A stretch of 64,000 nt of DNA from Agrobacterium rubi TR3 = NBRC 13261 (GCF_000739935.1 NZ_BBJU01000016.1:1-64000); one strand, 5' to 3'. Shown: positions 9,858 to 18,299, numbered from the stretch's first letter. Program-made: numbers and translations. The notes: generated from the letters alone by a model not told the origin.

Positions 9858-10906
9858 GCACCCGCAGCTTGAAATCGGCAGAGGACCTGTTCGATGCCGG
9901 TCTTATCGACGGCTCGACGCTGGACCGTATTCGTCCCGTGGCGGAACGCTACGCCGTCGCCGTCACGCCAACTGTCGCCAATCTCATCGACAGACAAGAC
10001 ACGACCGATCCCATTGGATTGCAATTCCTGCCCAGTGACGCAGAGCTTTTGCAAACACCGGAAGAACGCGCCGATCCCATCAGCGACGAGGCGCACAGCC
10101 CGGTTCCCGGTATCGTCCATCGCTACCCGGATCGCGTTCTGTTGAAGGCCGTGCATATTTGCCCGGTCTATTGCCGCTTCTGCTTTCGTCGGGAAATGGT
10201 CGGCCCGCAGGGCAACGGCACGATGACGGGTGATGAATTGTCGGCAGCTCTTGCCTACATCTCGGCGCACGAAGACATCTGGGAAGTGATTCTCACCGGT
10301 GGCGATCCGCTTGTGCTTTCGCCGCGCCGATTGACGGCCATCATGGATGGCTTGAAGGCGATAGCGCATGTCAAAATCGTGCGGTTTCACACCCGCGTAC
10401 CCGTTGTCGATCCCGGCCGCATCGATGCGGACTTGGTCGAAGCGCTGAAATCCAGCGGCAAGACGACCTATATCGCGCTTCACGCCAACCATCCGCGCGA
10501 ATTGACGGTTGAGGCGCGAGCGGCCTGTGCTCGCCTCATCGACGCTGGCATTGCCATGGTCAGTCAATCGGTGCTGCTGAAGGGCATCAATGACGATCCG
10601 CGCGTTCTTGCCGATCTCATGCGCGCTTTCGTGGAAACGCGGGTAAAGCCCTATTATCTCCACCACCCGGACCTTGCACCAGGCACCAGCCATTTCCGGA
10701 TGGAGATAGAGGAAGGGCAACGAATCGTTGCCGCCATGCGCGGACATATCTCCGGTCTGTGTCAGCCGACGTATGTGCTGGATATTCCCGGCGGCCATGG
10801 AAAAGCCGTCATAGGTCAGAATGCGGCGGCGAAACAGCCCGAGGGTTGCTACTCCATTTCCGATTTCAACGGCAACGTTCACACCTATCCGCCGCAGCCG
10901 GAATAG
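9854..10906 (+). CDS. epmB: EF-P (S)-beta-lysine-forming lysine 2,3-aminomutase EpmB
   Basis: Radical-SAM, PLP-dependent aminomutase (KamA/YjeK family), 350 residues from ATG 9854, which overlaps the epmA stop. It converts lysine to the beta-lysine that EpmA attaches to EF-P. The radical-SAM cluster motif is CPVYCRFC (C103, C107, C110), and the PLP-binding lysine lies in the C-terminal PGGHGK (K317). It is too short for the zinc-tailed clostridial lysine aminomutases, and its position beside epmA and efp supports the EF-P role. No epmC-like hydroxylase gene is visible in the window. Confidence 0.94.
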   Translation: MSTRSLKSAEDLFDAGLIDGSTLDRIRPVAERYAVAVTPTVANLIDRQDTTDPIGLQFLPSDAELLQTPEERADPISDEAHSPVPGIVHRYPDRVLLKAVHICPVYCRFCFRREMVGPQGNGTMTGDELSAALAYISAHEDIWEVILTGGDPLVLSPRRLTAIMDGLKAIAHVKIVRFHTRVPVVDPGRIDADLVEALKSSGKTTYIALHANHPRELTVEARAACARLIDAGIAMVSQSVLLKGINDDPRVLADLMRAFVETRVKPYYLHHPDLAPGTSHFRMEIEEGQRIVAAMRGHISGLCQPTYVLDIPGGHGKAVIGQNAAAKQPEGCYSISDFNGNVHTYPPQPE

Positions 10907-11120
10907 ACAGAGCTAATAAGCAGGGCATATCAAAGCCTCGCTTCGGACGATACCAAAGAAACAAAAATTTCACAATTCCGCCCCTGTCCTGTCATCATAA
11001 AGAAAAATATTCTACCTATATTGAAAATCATTGATTACGCCGCGAATCTGGAGTATCAGTGATTCCGCTGGAGACGTTGTTTCTGGCGCTCTGGATTCAC
11101 ACCAAAACAGGGAGAGTGAC

Positions 11121-11213
11121 ATGTCAAATATGAAACGCATCGCCGCGATCCTTGATCAGCGGTTTGTGAGTGCCGGTCACACATCCATGTGTTCCCGCTG
11201 CTGTCGAATGTGA
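11121..11213 (+). CDS. Putative cysteine-codon leader peptide (uORF, 30 aa)
   Basis: A 30-codon reading frame with a strong Shine-Dalgarno (GGGAGAG, 6 bases or so before ATG 11121). It encodes a basic start MSNMKRIAAIL and ends HTSMCSRCCRM, with three cysteine codons (24, 27, 28) just before the stop TGA at 11211-11213. No protein family is recognisable. The cysteine-codon stretch is complementary to the ribosome binding site of the small gene downstream (see the regulatory entry), which is the arrangement expected for a translational attenuator rather than for a functional microprotein. A structural or metal-binding microprotein is the alternative. The 214 bases between epmB and this frame are AT-rich and hold no other gene. 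Confidence 0.5.
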   Translation: MSNMKRIAAILDQRFVSAGHTSMCSRCCRM

Positions 11214-11280
11214 CCTAACGGTCCACCCATCTTCAAAAATTCGATTCGACGAAATGCTGTGTGCCAAGCCACAGCGGGAG
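11192..11280 (+). promoter_or_regulatory. Candidate attenuator linking the Cys uORF to the next gene
   Basis: TTCCCGCTG at 11192-11200, inside the Cys-Ser-Arg-Cys codons of the leader peptide, is complementary to CAGCGGGAG at 11272-11280 (nine pairs, one of them G-U). The right-hand arm contains the Shine-Dalgarno GGGAG of the 64-residue gene that starts at 11286/11289. A competing local hairpin, GCTGTG 11256-11261 with CACAGC 11270-11275, uses part of the same arm. A ribosome paused at cysteine codons would cover the left arm and leave the SD free. All of this is read from sequence; regulation by cysteine is inference. Confidence 0.45.
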
Positions 11281-11285
11281 TATGT

Positions 11286-11480
11286 ATGATGCAAAAGCAA
11301 GTTATTGAATTCGCTGGTGAACCCGTGGGCATCGTTGTCCCTGACAACAACCGTCTCAAGTTCATTGCCGTCAAATATCACGTTCACGATCTTGACGAGC
11401 AACGCTTTGACAGCGCCGACGACGTGCGGCTTGCCATTCGCAATCTGGTGCGCAACCGCAATGTCGCAGCGCTGGTGTGA
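11286..11480 (+). CDS. Small conserved-looking hypothetical protein (64 aa)
   Basis: A soluble, acidic/basic mixed protein of 63-64 residues beginning MMQKQVIEFAGEPVGIVVPD and containing KYHVHDLDEQRFDSADDVRLA. I do not recognise the family. GGGAG at 11276-11280 precedes two adjacent ATG codons (11286 and 11289); the second has the better spacing. Codon usage looks like that of neighbouring genes. It sits 72 bases behind the cysteine-codon leader and is probably its regulatory target. A hairpin follows the stop. Confidence 0.7.
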   Translation: MMQKQVIEFAGEPVGIVVPDNNRLKFIAVKYHVHDLDEQRFDSADDVRLAIRNLVRNRNVAALV

Positions 11481-11492
11481 AGACCTTGAATG

Positions 11493-11524
11493 AAGGCGTT
11501 CCCTCTGCACGGGACAACGCCTTT
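11493..11524. terminator. Possible bidirectional terminator hairpin
   Basis: AAGGCGTT-CCC pairs with GGGACAACGCCTT (8 bp, a two-base bulge, then 3 bp). It lies between two convergent small genes. The T run is short on both sides, so termination strength is uncertain. Confidence 0.45.
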
Positions 11525-11542
11525 CCAGCCTGAAGACTGCGC

Positions 11543-11779
11543 TTAGAACGCCGTGAATGTCAGCGTCGTCAAAGACCGCACAATGCCTGGAATATTGACG
11601 ATGTTTTCGTTGATAAATTTGCCGACATCTTCCTCCGGCGACAGATAAATCTTCAAGAGAAGATCATACTCCCCACTCGTGGAATAAAGCTCGGAAACCA
11701 GTTCCGTTTTATAAATGGCATCGGCAACGTCGTATGTCTTGCCGGGCGTGCATTGAAGCTGAACAAAAATGGGCTTCAT
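11543..11779 (-). CDS. Stand-alone Lrp/AsnC ligand-binding (RAM) domain protein
   Basis: 78 residues that match only the C-terminal RAM domain of Lrp/AsnC regulators: MKPIFVQLQCTPGKTYDVAD, then VSELYSTSGEYDLLLKIYL and INENIVNIPGIVRSLTTLTF. The DNA-binding helix-turn-helix is absent and no frame upstream supplies it, so this is the demi-Lrp type, which binds small molecules or hetero-oligomerises with full-length Lrp proteins. The divergent neighbour is a FAD amine/amino-acid oxidase, which makes an amino-acid ligand plausible (inference). The 267 bases between the two genes should carry both promoters; I see no clear operator there. Confidence 0.85.
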   Translation of the reverse strand: MKPIFVQLQCTPGKTYDVADAIYKTELVSELYSTSGEYDLLLKIYLSPEEDVGKFINENIVNIPGIVRSLTTLTFTAF

Positions 11780-12046
11780 GATCTTTTTCCCGTCACGAAT
11801 TGAGATAAGCGCAACTGGCAGACCGCCCTTGCGCGTCGTGCCGCACTATTGTCCCAGCCGCGCGCGTGTTTCAAGCCTGTTTGCATATCTTAGGTGTGAC
11901 GCCACATTCCGGTCAGGCATGACATGATGACGATATGTCGGTATTCTCCCGCGCAAGGCAGGACTAAGCTGCCCGCATTATGCGTGACGGACATCGGCTC
12001 GGCCGACAGACGGCGCACATGCCCTCCGCATCCTTGGGTGATCTCG

Positions 12047-13330
12047 ATGTACAATGATCCACGCTCGCACGGCCTTTGGGAAAAAACCGCGCCGACACCG
12101 CCCGTCACCTTAGCGCTCGAAAGCCATGAGAAGGCCGATGTCGTGGTCGTGGGCGGTGGCTTTACCGGCCTTTCCGCAGCCCTGCATCTGGCGGAGCGTG
12201 GCATCAAGGTCATCGTTGTCGAAGGCAAGGAGATCGGCTTTGGCGGCGCGGGTCGCAATGTCGGCCTCATCAATGGCGGCATGTGGGTCATGCCCAAAGA
12301 GCTGCCAAATGTTTTGGGCCCCATCTATGGCGAGCGCCTGCTCGATCTTCTCGGCAACGCACCTTTTCTGGTGCGCGAGATCATCGAAAAACATCAGATC
12401 GAATGCCAGCTTGAAAAGAACGGCACGCTCCACTGCGCCGTAGGCGAAAAGGGACTGGTCGAAATCCGCGAACGTTGCGCGCAGTGGGCCGCACGCGGCG
12501 CGCCTGTCAGGGTTCTCGACGCACAGGAAACCGCAGACCGCATAGGCTCTTCAGCCTATAGCGGCGCCTTGCTGGATGAACGTGCGGGCACGCTGCAACC
12601 GCTCGCCTATGTACGCGGCCTTGCAAAGGCGGCACAAAACGCAGGGGCCACAATCTATACCTCCAGCCCTGTCATCGACAGCCAGGCGGATGGCGACGGG
12701 TGGGTGGTCAAGACGGCCAGTGGCTCTGTGCGCTCAGACTGGATCATCGTCGCCACGGAGGCCTACAGCACCGGACCGTGGAAAATCATGCGCGAAGAGC
12801 AGGTCTATCTGCCCTATTTCAACGTCGCGACCAGACCGCTGGGCGACAACGTCAGAAAAACCATTCTGCCGAACCGCGAAGGCTGCTGGGACACGAACGA
12901 AATCCTCTCCTCCTTCCGCATGGACCAGGCGGGACGCCTCATCTTCGGCAGCGTCGGCGCATTGCGCAACACGGGTGCCGCCGTTCATCCTGCATGGGCC
13001 AAACGTGCGATGAAGCGGCTGTTCCCGCAATTGGGCGAGATCGAATTCGAATGTGAATGGTACGGCCAGATCGGCATGACCGACGATTCCGTACCCCGCT
13101 TCCACAAATTCGCAAAAAACGTCGTCGGCTTTTGCGGCTATAACGGTCGCGGCATTGCGCCGGGAACGGTTTTCGGCAAAACGCTGGCTGCCCACGTGGC
13201 AGGCGATATCACCGAAGACGCCATGCCGCTGCCGATCACGGACCCAAAAGCCCGCAGCGTCCTCGCGCTGAGAGAAGCCTACTACGAAGCAGGCGCGCAA
13301 ATCGCGCATTTGGCAAGTGAGCGCATCTGA
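12047..13330 (+). CDS. FAD-dependent amine/D-amino-acid oxidase (DAO family)
   Basis: A 427-residue flavoprotein with a Rossmann FAD site near the N-terminus (ADVVVVGGGFTGLSAALHLA) and the second glycine-rich segment GFGGAGRNVGLINGGM. The C-terminal FAD contact CGYNGRGIAPGTVFGK is typical of the PuuB/gamma-glutamylputrescine oxidase and glycine-oxidase-like group. It probably oxidises an amine or amino acid to an imine with release of hydrogen peroxide; the substrate is not readable. The frame is open upstream to 11924, but ATG 12047 (MYNDPRSHGLWEKT) is the normal start for this family. The modABC promoter begins about 45 bases after the stop. Confidence 0.85.
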   Translation: MYNDPRSHGLWEKTAPTPPVTLALESHEKADVVVVGGGFTGLSAALHLAERGIKVIVVEGKEIGFGGAGRNVGLINGGMWVMPKELPNVLGPIYGERLLDLLGNAPFLVREIIEKHQIECQLEKNGTLHCAVGEKGLVEIRERCAQWAARGAPVRVLDAQETADRIGSSAYSGALLDERAGTLQPLAYVRGLAKAAQNAGATIYTSSPVIDSQADGDGWVVKTASGSVRSDWIIVATEAYSTGPWKIMREEQVYLPYFNVATRPLGDNVRKTILPNREGCWDTNEILSSFRMDQAGRLIFGSVGALRNTGAAVHPAWAKRAMKRLFPQLGEIEFECEWYGQIGMTDDSVPRFHKFAKNVVGFCGYNGRGIAPGTVFGKTLAAHVAGDITEDAMPLPITDPKARSVLALREAYYEAGAQIAHLASERI

Positions 13331-13376
13331 ACACCTGCGGATTGAGGCTCAAGCGAGCGTCGTATCCACCGCGCAT

Positions 13377-13400
13377 CGTTATATTCTTGAAAATATAAAG
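13377..13400. promoter_or_regulatory. ModE-type Mo box 1 upstream of modA
   Basis: An imperfect palindrome, CGTTATATT-N6-AATATAAAG, very close to the ModE operator pattern (C-TATATA / TATATA-G arms). It lies 63 bases before the modA start. The ModE-like regulator at 16095-16463 is the obvious candidate binder; repression in molybdate-replete cells is the known mode for this family. Confidence 0.65.
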
Positions 13401-13418
13401 TCCACCATCTACACAGTT

Positions 13419-13442
13419 CGATATATTCGTCAGGATATGTCG
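13419..13442. promoter_or_regulatory. Possible second Mo box upstream of modA
   Basis: CGATATAT-N8-ATATGTCG, a 24-base imperfect palindrome of the same size as box 1 with 7 of 8 arm positions paired. It ends 20 bases before the modA start. Centres of the two boxes are about 42 bases apart, close to four helical turns. Confidence 0.45.
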
Positions 13443-13462
13443 CTAAAAGGGGTCCAAAGGGC

Positions 13463-14257
13463 ATGGGAATTCTTCGTCGCACTCTTATCAGAACCACTCT
13501 TGCAGCCATTGTCGGCTCCGTGGTGGCAACCATTGGCCTGTCGGCATCGGCATTTGCGCAGGACAAGGTCACCGTTTTCGCCGCCGCCAGCATGAAGAAC
13601 GCGCTTGATGCGGCCAATGCCGAATGGGCCAAAGAAACCAGCAATGAGGCCACGGTGTCCTACGCGGCCAGCTCGGCACTGGCGAAACAGATCGAAGCGG
13701 GTGCGCCTGCCGATCTCTTCATCTCGGCTGACCTTGCATGGATGGATTATGTCGCGGGCAAAAAGCTGATCAAGGACGACACACGCACCGACCTGCTCGG
13801 CAACCGTCTGGTGCTGGTCGCGCCTGCCGATAAGGCGACGCCTGTCGACATCAAACAGGGCTTCGACCTTGCAAAGCTGGTGGGTGACGGCAAGCTGGCC
13901 ATGGGTGCGGTCGATAGCGTTCCGGCTGGAAAATACGGCAAGGCCGCGCTGGAAAAGCTCGGCGTCTGGTCTTCCGTGGAAGCCAAGGTTGCGGGTGCGG
14001 AAAGCGTTCGTGCAGCGCTGGTTCTCGTGTCTCGCGGCGAGGCCCCTTATGGCATCGTCTACCAGACCGATGCTGCCGCCGACCCGGGCGTGAAGATCGT
14101 CGGCACTTTCCCGCAGGACAGCCATGAGCCGATCATCTATCCGGTTGCCATCCTGTCGGAATCCAAAAGCCCGGCAGCGGCTGCCTATCTCGAATTCCTG
14201 AAATCGGCCAAGGCCGCTCCCTTCTTTGAAAAGCAGGGCTTTACCATTCTGAAGTAA
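13463..14257 (+). CDS. modA: Molybdate ABC transporter, periplasmic binding protein
   Basis: 264 residues with a Sec signal peptide (MGILRRTLIRTTLAAIVG... ending SAFA before QDKVTVFAAASMKNALDAA). The mature start VTVFAAASMKNAL, the YAASSALAKQIEAGAPADLF block and GDGKLAMGAVDSVPAGKYGK are ModA signatures; the serines in AAAS and ASSA contribute to oxyanion binding. It captures molybdate (and tungstate) for ModBC. It is the first gene of modABC, downstream of two ModE-like palindromes. Confidence 0.96.
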   Translation: MGILRRTLIRTTLAAIVGSVVATIGLSASAFAQDKVTVFAAASMKNALDAANAEWAKETSNEATVSYAASSALAKQIEAGAPADLFISADLAWMDYVAGKKLIKDDTRTDLLGNRLVLVAPADKATPVDIKQGFDLAKLVGDGKLAMGAVDSVPAGKYGKAALEKLGVWSSVEAKVAGAESVRAALVLVSRGEAPYGIVYQTDAAADPGVKIVGTFPQDSHEPIIYPVAILSESKSPAAAAYLEFLKSAKAAPFFEKQGFTILK

Positions 14258-14326
14258 GATCGGCTTTCACGATCCTCATGGCTCCGGCAATCTTCGGTGC
14301 CACCACATCTCAGCGGGAATGGCGTA

Positions 14327-15028
14327 TTGGACTGGCTCACCCTCAGCGCGGAAGAATGGACGGCGATACGCCTGAGCCTCTGGGTGTCCAGCATCGCCAT
14401 GTTTGCGAGCCTTCCCTTCGGCATCTTGATCGCGCTTGCACTGGCACGCGGTCAATTCTGGGGCAAATCGCTGCTCAACGGCATCGTGCACCTGCCGCTC
14501 ATCCTACCTCCTGTTGTCACCGGCTTCATCCTTCTGGTCACCTTTGGACGCCGAGGCGTGATCGGACAGTTTCTCGATCAGTATTTCGGCATCGTTTTCT
14601 CCTTCCGCTGGACGGGCGCAGCCTTGGCATGCGCCATCATGGCCTTTCCGCTGATGGTACGCTCCATCCGGCTTTCGATCGAAGCGGTGGATCGCAAGCT
14701 TGAGGAAGCGGCAGGCACACTGGGCGCGAGCCCGCTCTGGGTGTTCCTGACCGTCACCCTGCCGCTGACTTTGCCCGGCATCATTGCCGGTATGATCCTC
14801 GCTTTCGCAAAGGCCATGGGGGAATTCGGCGCGACGATTACCTTCGTGTCGAACATTCCCGGCGAAACGCAGACCCTGTCGGCAGCCATCTATACCTTCA
14901 CCCAAGTTCCGGGCGGTGATGCGGGCGCGATGCGGCTGACGCTGGTTGCCATCGCCATTTCCATGCTCGCCCTGCTGACGTCGGAATATCTGGCGCGCAT
15001 CGTCAGCAAAAGGGTGAATGCGCAATGA
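14327..15028 (+). CDS. modB: Molybdate ABC transporter permease
   Basis: Inner-membrane permease with about five transmembrane segments and the cytoplasmic EAA loop [22 protein letters not shown] that contacts ModC. I start it at TTG 14327 ([19 protein letters not shown]), which fits the family's usual N-terminus and has GCGGGA about 10 bases upstream; GTG 14297 is in frame but adds a non-conserved extension. No ATG is available, which is unusual within this operon. The stop overlaps the modC start (ATGA). Confidence 0.93.
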   Translation: MDWLTLSAEEWTAIRLSLWVSSIAMFASLPFGILIALALARGQFWGKSLLNGIVHLPLILPPVVTGFILLVTFGRRGVIGQFLDQYFGIVFSFRWTGAALACAIMAFPLMVRSIRLSIEAVDRKLEEAAGTLGASPLWVFLTVTLPLTLPGIIAGMILAFAKAMGEFGATITFVSNIPGETQTLSAAIYTFTQVPGGDAGAMRLTLVAIAISMLALLTSEYLARIVSKRVNAQ

Positions 15029-16101
15029 CGCTGACACTCACTGTCAAACACCGACTGGGTGCCTTCACGCTGGACGCGAACCTCATCGCAGGGAAAGGCG
15101 TGACCGCCCTGTTCGGACGTTCCGGCTCCGGCAAAACCTCCGTTATCCGCATCATTACCGGACTGACGAAACCCGATCATGGCACATTGATCCTCGATGG
15201 AACTGTACTGGCCGATAGCGCCAAACGGCTCTTCACCCCCTGCCACGAACGCCGCTTCGGCACCGTCTTTCAGGAAGCACGCCTGTTTCCGCATCTCACT
15301 GTCGAGCAGAACCTGCATTATGGCCGCTGGTTCTCTGGCAAAACCGGCGCACCGACGGAAAGCACAAAAATTATCGAGATGCTCGGCATTGGAGACCTGC
15401 TGAAGCGCCGCCCGGAAAAACTCTCCGGCGGTGAAAAACAGCGCGTGGCGATTGGCCGTGCGCTTCTGTCATCGCCGCGCTTGCTGTTGATGGATGAACC
15501 GCTGGCCGCACTCGATGAGGCACGCAAGGCGGAAATCATTCCCTATCTGGAACGGCTACGAGACGAGACGAAGATTCCGATCATCTATGTCAGCCACTCC
15601 ATCAGCGAGGTATCGCGCCTTGCGGACCAGATTGTGGTGATGAAGGACGGCAGGATAGAGGTCGCAGGTCCGGCAGCGGACATCCTGTCGCGCGCCGCTT
15701 TCACCGCGCAACTGGAGCGCCGAGAAGTCGGTAGCATTCTATCTGGCAGTGTTGAGGATTTCGATTCTAAGCACGGGCTTGCCACAATCAGGCTGGACAA
15801 GGTGGCGTTACAGGTTCCCGCATCAGCAGCGAGGGTCGGACACCACGTTCGCGTCCACATTCCCGCTCGCGACGTAATGCTGGCGACAGTGAAGCCTCAA
15901 GGTCTAAGCGCGCTCAATATTCTAGAAGGCCGTATCGCAGACATCGTGCTGTCGGAGGATGGCATGGCCATGGTTCAGGTCGATTGCGGTGGCGATATCA
16001 TCGCGTCACGCATTACGAGGCTGTCGGTCGAACGCTTGGCGCTGGAACCGAGGCAGCCGATCTTTGCCATCATCAAATCGGCAGCACTCGATCCTTACTG
16101 A
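15025..16101 (+). CDS. modC: Molybdate ABC transporter ATPase
   Basis: 358 residues. Walker A is GRSGSGKT (31-38), the signature [16 protein letters not shown] begins at 133, and Walker B is LLLMDEP (153-159) followed by LAALDE. The last ~70 residues form a Mop/TOBE molybdate-binding domain ([20 protein letters not shown]), the site of trans-inhibition in this family. Translationally coupled to modB by an ATGA overlap. Its 3' end overlaps the 3' end of the convergent modE-like gene by 7 bases, leaving no room for a separate terminator. Confidence 0.96.
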   Translation: MTLTLTVKHRLGAFTLDANLIAGKGVTALFGRSGSGKTSVIRIITGLTKPDHGTLILDGTVLADSAKRLFTPCHERRFGTVFQEARLFPHLTVEQNLHYGRWFSGKTGAPTESTKIIEMLGIGDLLKRRPEKLSGGEKQRVAIGRALLSSPRLLLMDEPLAALDEARKAEIIPYLERLRDETKIPIIYVSHSISEVSRLADQIVVMKDGRIEVAGPAADILSRAAFTAQLERREVGSILSGSVEDFDSKHGLATIRLDKVALQVPASAARVGHHVRVHIPARDVMLATVKPQGLSALNILEGRIADIVLSEDGMAMVQVDCGGDIIASRITRLSVERLALEPRQPIFAIIKSAALDPY

Positions 16102-16463
16102 CCGGAGTTTCTATTGGCCTCAAGCCAGTCGAGATCGGCTTTTAGGGCATCCTTAAGGCGCTGGTCCATGGCGCGATAGCGTTCGAGCAGTTCCTGCCCG
16201 AAGACGGTCAAGCTTGCCCCGCCGCCCTGGCTGCCGCCGCGCTGGGATTCGATCACCGGTTCCTTGAACATATGGTTCAGCGCATCCACCAACAGCCATG
16301 CCCGGCGATAGGACATATCCATGGCCCGCCCGGCAGCGGAAATCGAGCCGGTCGAGGCGATCAGTTCCATCAACTGGATTTTTCCCCGTCCAAGTCTATC
16401 ACTTGGCGGAAAATCGATCCGCAAAACCGTTTTAAGTGGCAACTTCGATTTTTGATCACTCAT
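16095..16463 (-). CDS. modE: ModE-family regulator, DNA-binding domain only
   Basis: 122 residues matching the winged helix-turn-helix half of Mod[21 protein letters not shown] followed by [14 protein letters not shown] and [17 protein letters not shown]. The C-terminal di-Mop molybdate-binding half of E. coli ModE is absent, as in several alphaproteobacterial homologues, so molybdate sensing would need a partner or another mechanism. Its position tail-to-tail with modC and the ModE-type palindromes before modA support a role in modABC control. Its ATG overlaps the stop of the upstream S58 peptidase gene, so it is expressed from that gene's promoter. Symbol given by family. Confidence 0.8.
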   Translation of the reverse strand: MSDQKSKLPLKTVLRIDFPPSDRLGRGKIQLMELIASTGSISAAGRAMDMSYRRAWLLVDALNHMFKEPVIESQRGGSQGGGASLTVFGQELLERYRAMDQRLKDALKADLDWLEANRNSGQ

Positions 16464-17458
16464 TCGGCACCCGCACCGAAGTAATCTTGCCAGGATTTTT
16501 GCGCACCTGCATGCGGCAAGGCCGTCGCTTCGTAAACGCCGCGGGCAATGGCACGACTGACGACCATGCTTGCAAGATGGCAGAGCTCGGCAAAGTCGCT
16601 TACGGCACTCATTGGCCTTTGGCAGGTTGCAGCTGCAAACATCGTGTCACCATCACTGGCGAGATGCGACGGCAAAATGGCGCGGGCAAGCCCGCCATGC
16701 GCCATGATCGAAAGCCGGTGCGCTTGTGCTTTCGTCAGTACGGCATCCGTCACCACCGCCCCAATCGTCGTTGCCGTCAGCGTCACCCCCTTGATGCGCA
16801 TGGCCGTGTCGGCGGGTGAAAATTGCACTGGCAATCCGAGCCCGCCAAATTCTCTGTCGCGCTCGAAGGGGGCGGCCCAGAAATAACGGCTGTTTCCCAC
16901 CGTCGCGGAGCCCAAAGCGTTGACGGCGACAATCGCCGCAACCTTATGACCGCCCGAGGTTACGGCACTGGCAGAACCAAGCCCGCCTTTGAAAGTCGCG
17001 GTCGTCGCGCCGGTGCCAGCCCCGACGCTACCGAGCGCAAACGGCTGGTGAGTTGCGGCCTTGAAGGCGCCATAACCCATTTCACGATACGGCGAATGCA
17101 GGCCCCAATCCTTGTTGCCGCCATTCAGCAAATCCATCAGGATCGCCTGCGGCACGATGGGAACGCGGGTCGAGCCGACAGCAAGACCACGCCCGATGTC
17201 GCGAAGCCCGGACTGCACACCGCCCGCCGCATCCAGACCGAAGGCAGAACCACCCGACAGCACGAAGGCATCGACCACCTCCACCGTCATCGCGGGATCG
17301 AGCAGCGCCGTGTCCCGCCCGCCCGGTGCACCGCCAAGAACCGAACCGGAGGCGATGGCCGGTTCGTCAAAGACGATGGCGGTGACGCCCGATCCGAGTT
17401 GGAGATCGGTGGCATGACCGACAGCCACACCGTCGATGTCGGTCAGCAGATTGTGCAT
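16460..17458 (-). CDS. P1/S58-family peptidase (DmpA-like)
   Basis: 332 residues of the self-processing N-terminal-nucleophile fold typified by DmpA aminopeptidase and BapA beta-aminopeptidase. Seen: NLLTDIDGVAVGHATDLQLG at the N-terminus, GSVLGGAPGGRDTALLDP, VLSGGSAFGLDAAGGV, and GATTATFKGGLGSASAVT with GHKVAAIVAVNALG. The processing nucleophile in this family is a Ser or Thr ahead of the small subunit; here the run GATTATFKGG is atypical of the classic G-N/S site, so catalytic competence is uncertain. I start at ATG 17458 (MHNLLTDIDG) because AGAGGG is well placed; ATG 17482 is in frame. Coupled by ATGA to the modE-like gene. Confidence 0.85.
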   Translation of the reverse strand: MHNLLTDIDGVAVGHATDLQLGSGVTAIVFDEPAIASGSVLGGAPGGRDTALLDPAMTVEVVDAFVLSGGSAFGLDAAGGVQSGLRDIGRGLAVGSTRVPIVPQAILMDLLNGGNKDWGLHSPYREMGYGAFKAATHQPFALGSVGAGTGATTATFKGGLGSASAVTSGGHKVAAIVAVNALGSATVGNSRYFWAAPFERDREFGGLGLPVQFSPADTAMRIKGVTLTATTIGAVVTDAVLTKAQAHRLSIMAHGGLARAILPSHLASDGDTMFAAATCQRPMSAVSDFAELCHLASMVVSRAIARGVYEATALPHAGAQKSWQDYFGAGAE

Positions 17459-17522
17459 GTCTGGGTCCCTCTTGAGGCTCATCCCTGCCGGTATCCCGCC
17501 CTCACCTCATCTTGTCAACGGC

Positions 17523-18296
17523 TCAGGAAAACACCGCCGTGCCGATAACGGGCGTGGATGGCACCGCCATGTCGCGCGGCTCCAGCATGCCGGAGAGATA
17601 GGCTTCGCGCCCAGCCGTCACCGCTTTCGCAAAGGCACCCGCCATGATGACGGGATTACCGGCACCCGCTACCGCCGTGTTGAGCAGCACGGCATCGTAA
17701 CCCAACTCCATGACAGTCGCTGCATGGGATGGTCGTCCAAGACCGGCATCGACAATTATCAGCACACCAGGGAAATGGGCGCGCATGGAGCGCAGAGCGG
17801 TAATGTTCAGCGGACCCATGGCGCTGCCGATGGGCGCGCACCAAGGCATCAGCACTTTGCAACCCGCATCCACCAGCTTTTCCGCCACCACCAGATCGTC
17901 GGTCGTATAGGGAAAAACCTCGAAACCGTCATCGCTCAGAATGCGGGCAGCTTCCACCAGCGCAAAAACATCGGGCTGAAGCGTATCGTGATTGCCGATC
18001 ACCTCCAGCTTGATCCAATTGGTCTTGAACACCTCCCGCGCCATCTTGGCCGTCAGCACCGCTTCCTTGGCGGTGTGGCAACCGGCGGTGTTGGGCAAAA
18101 TGTTTCGGTCCAGCTCGCGGATGAGTTCGAAAAACTGCCCGCCGGTCTTTCCGCCCGCCGTTTCGCGTCGCAGCGAAATCGTCAGAATATCGGTTTTGCT
18201 CGCGCGCACGGCATCCGCCAGCACGGCAGGAGAAGGATACCGCGCAGTCCCGAGCAGCAGCCGCGATCCGACCTCGCGTCCATACAGTGTCAACAT
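17523..18296 (-). CDS. thiG: Thiazole synthase
   Basis: 257 residues, TIM-barrel enzyme that condenses deoxyxylulose phosphate, the glycine imine made by ThiO and sulfur from ThiS thiocarboxylate into the thiamin thiazole. Seen: [18 protein letters not shown], the substrate-Schiff-base lysine in WIKLEVIGN, and the phosphate-binding [10 protein letters not shown] and [11 protein letters not shown] segments. Last gene of the thiC operon; only 3 bases separate it from thiS. No thiE or thiD follows; the next gene in this direction is the S58 peptidase. Confidence 0.96.
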   Translation of the reverse strand: MLTLYGREVGSRLLLGTARYPSPAVLADAVRASKTDILTISLRRETAGGKTGGQFFELIRELDRNILPNTAGCHTAKEAVLTAKMAREVFKTNWIKLEVIGNHDTLQPDVFALVEAARILSDDGFEVFPYTTDDLVVAEKLVDAGCKVLMPWCAPIGSAMGPLNITALRSMRAHFPGVLIIVDAGLGRPSHAATVMELGYDAVLLNTAVAGAGNPVIMAGAFAKAVTAGREAYLSGMLEPRDMAVPSTPVIGTAVFS

Positions 18297-18299
18297 CGC

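Noticed and set aside
9845-10882. 345-codon minus-strand frame opposite epmB
   Set aside because: epmB is unambiguous on the plus strand with radical-SAM and PLP motifs; the opposite frame has no recognisable domain.
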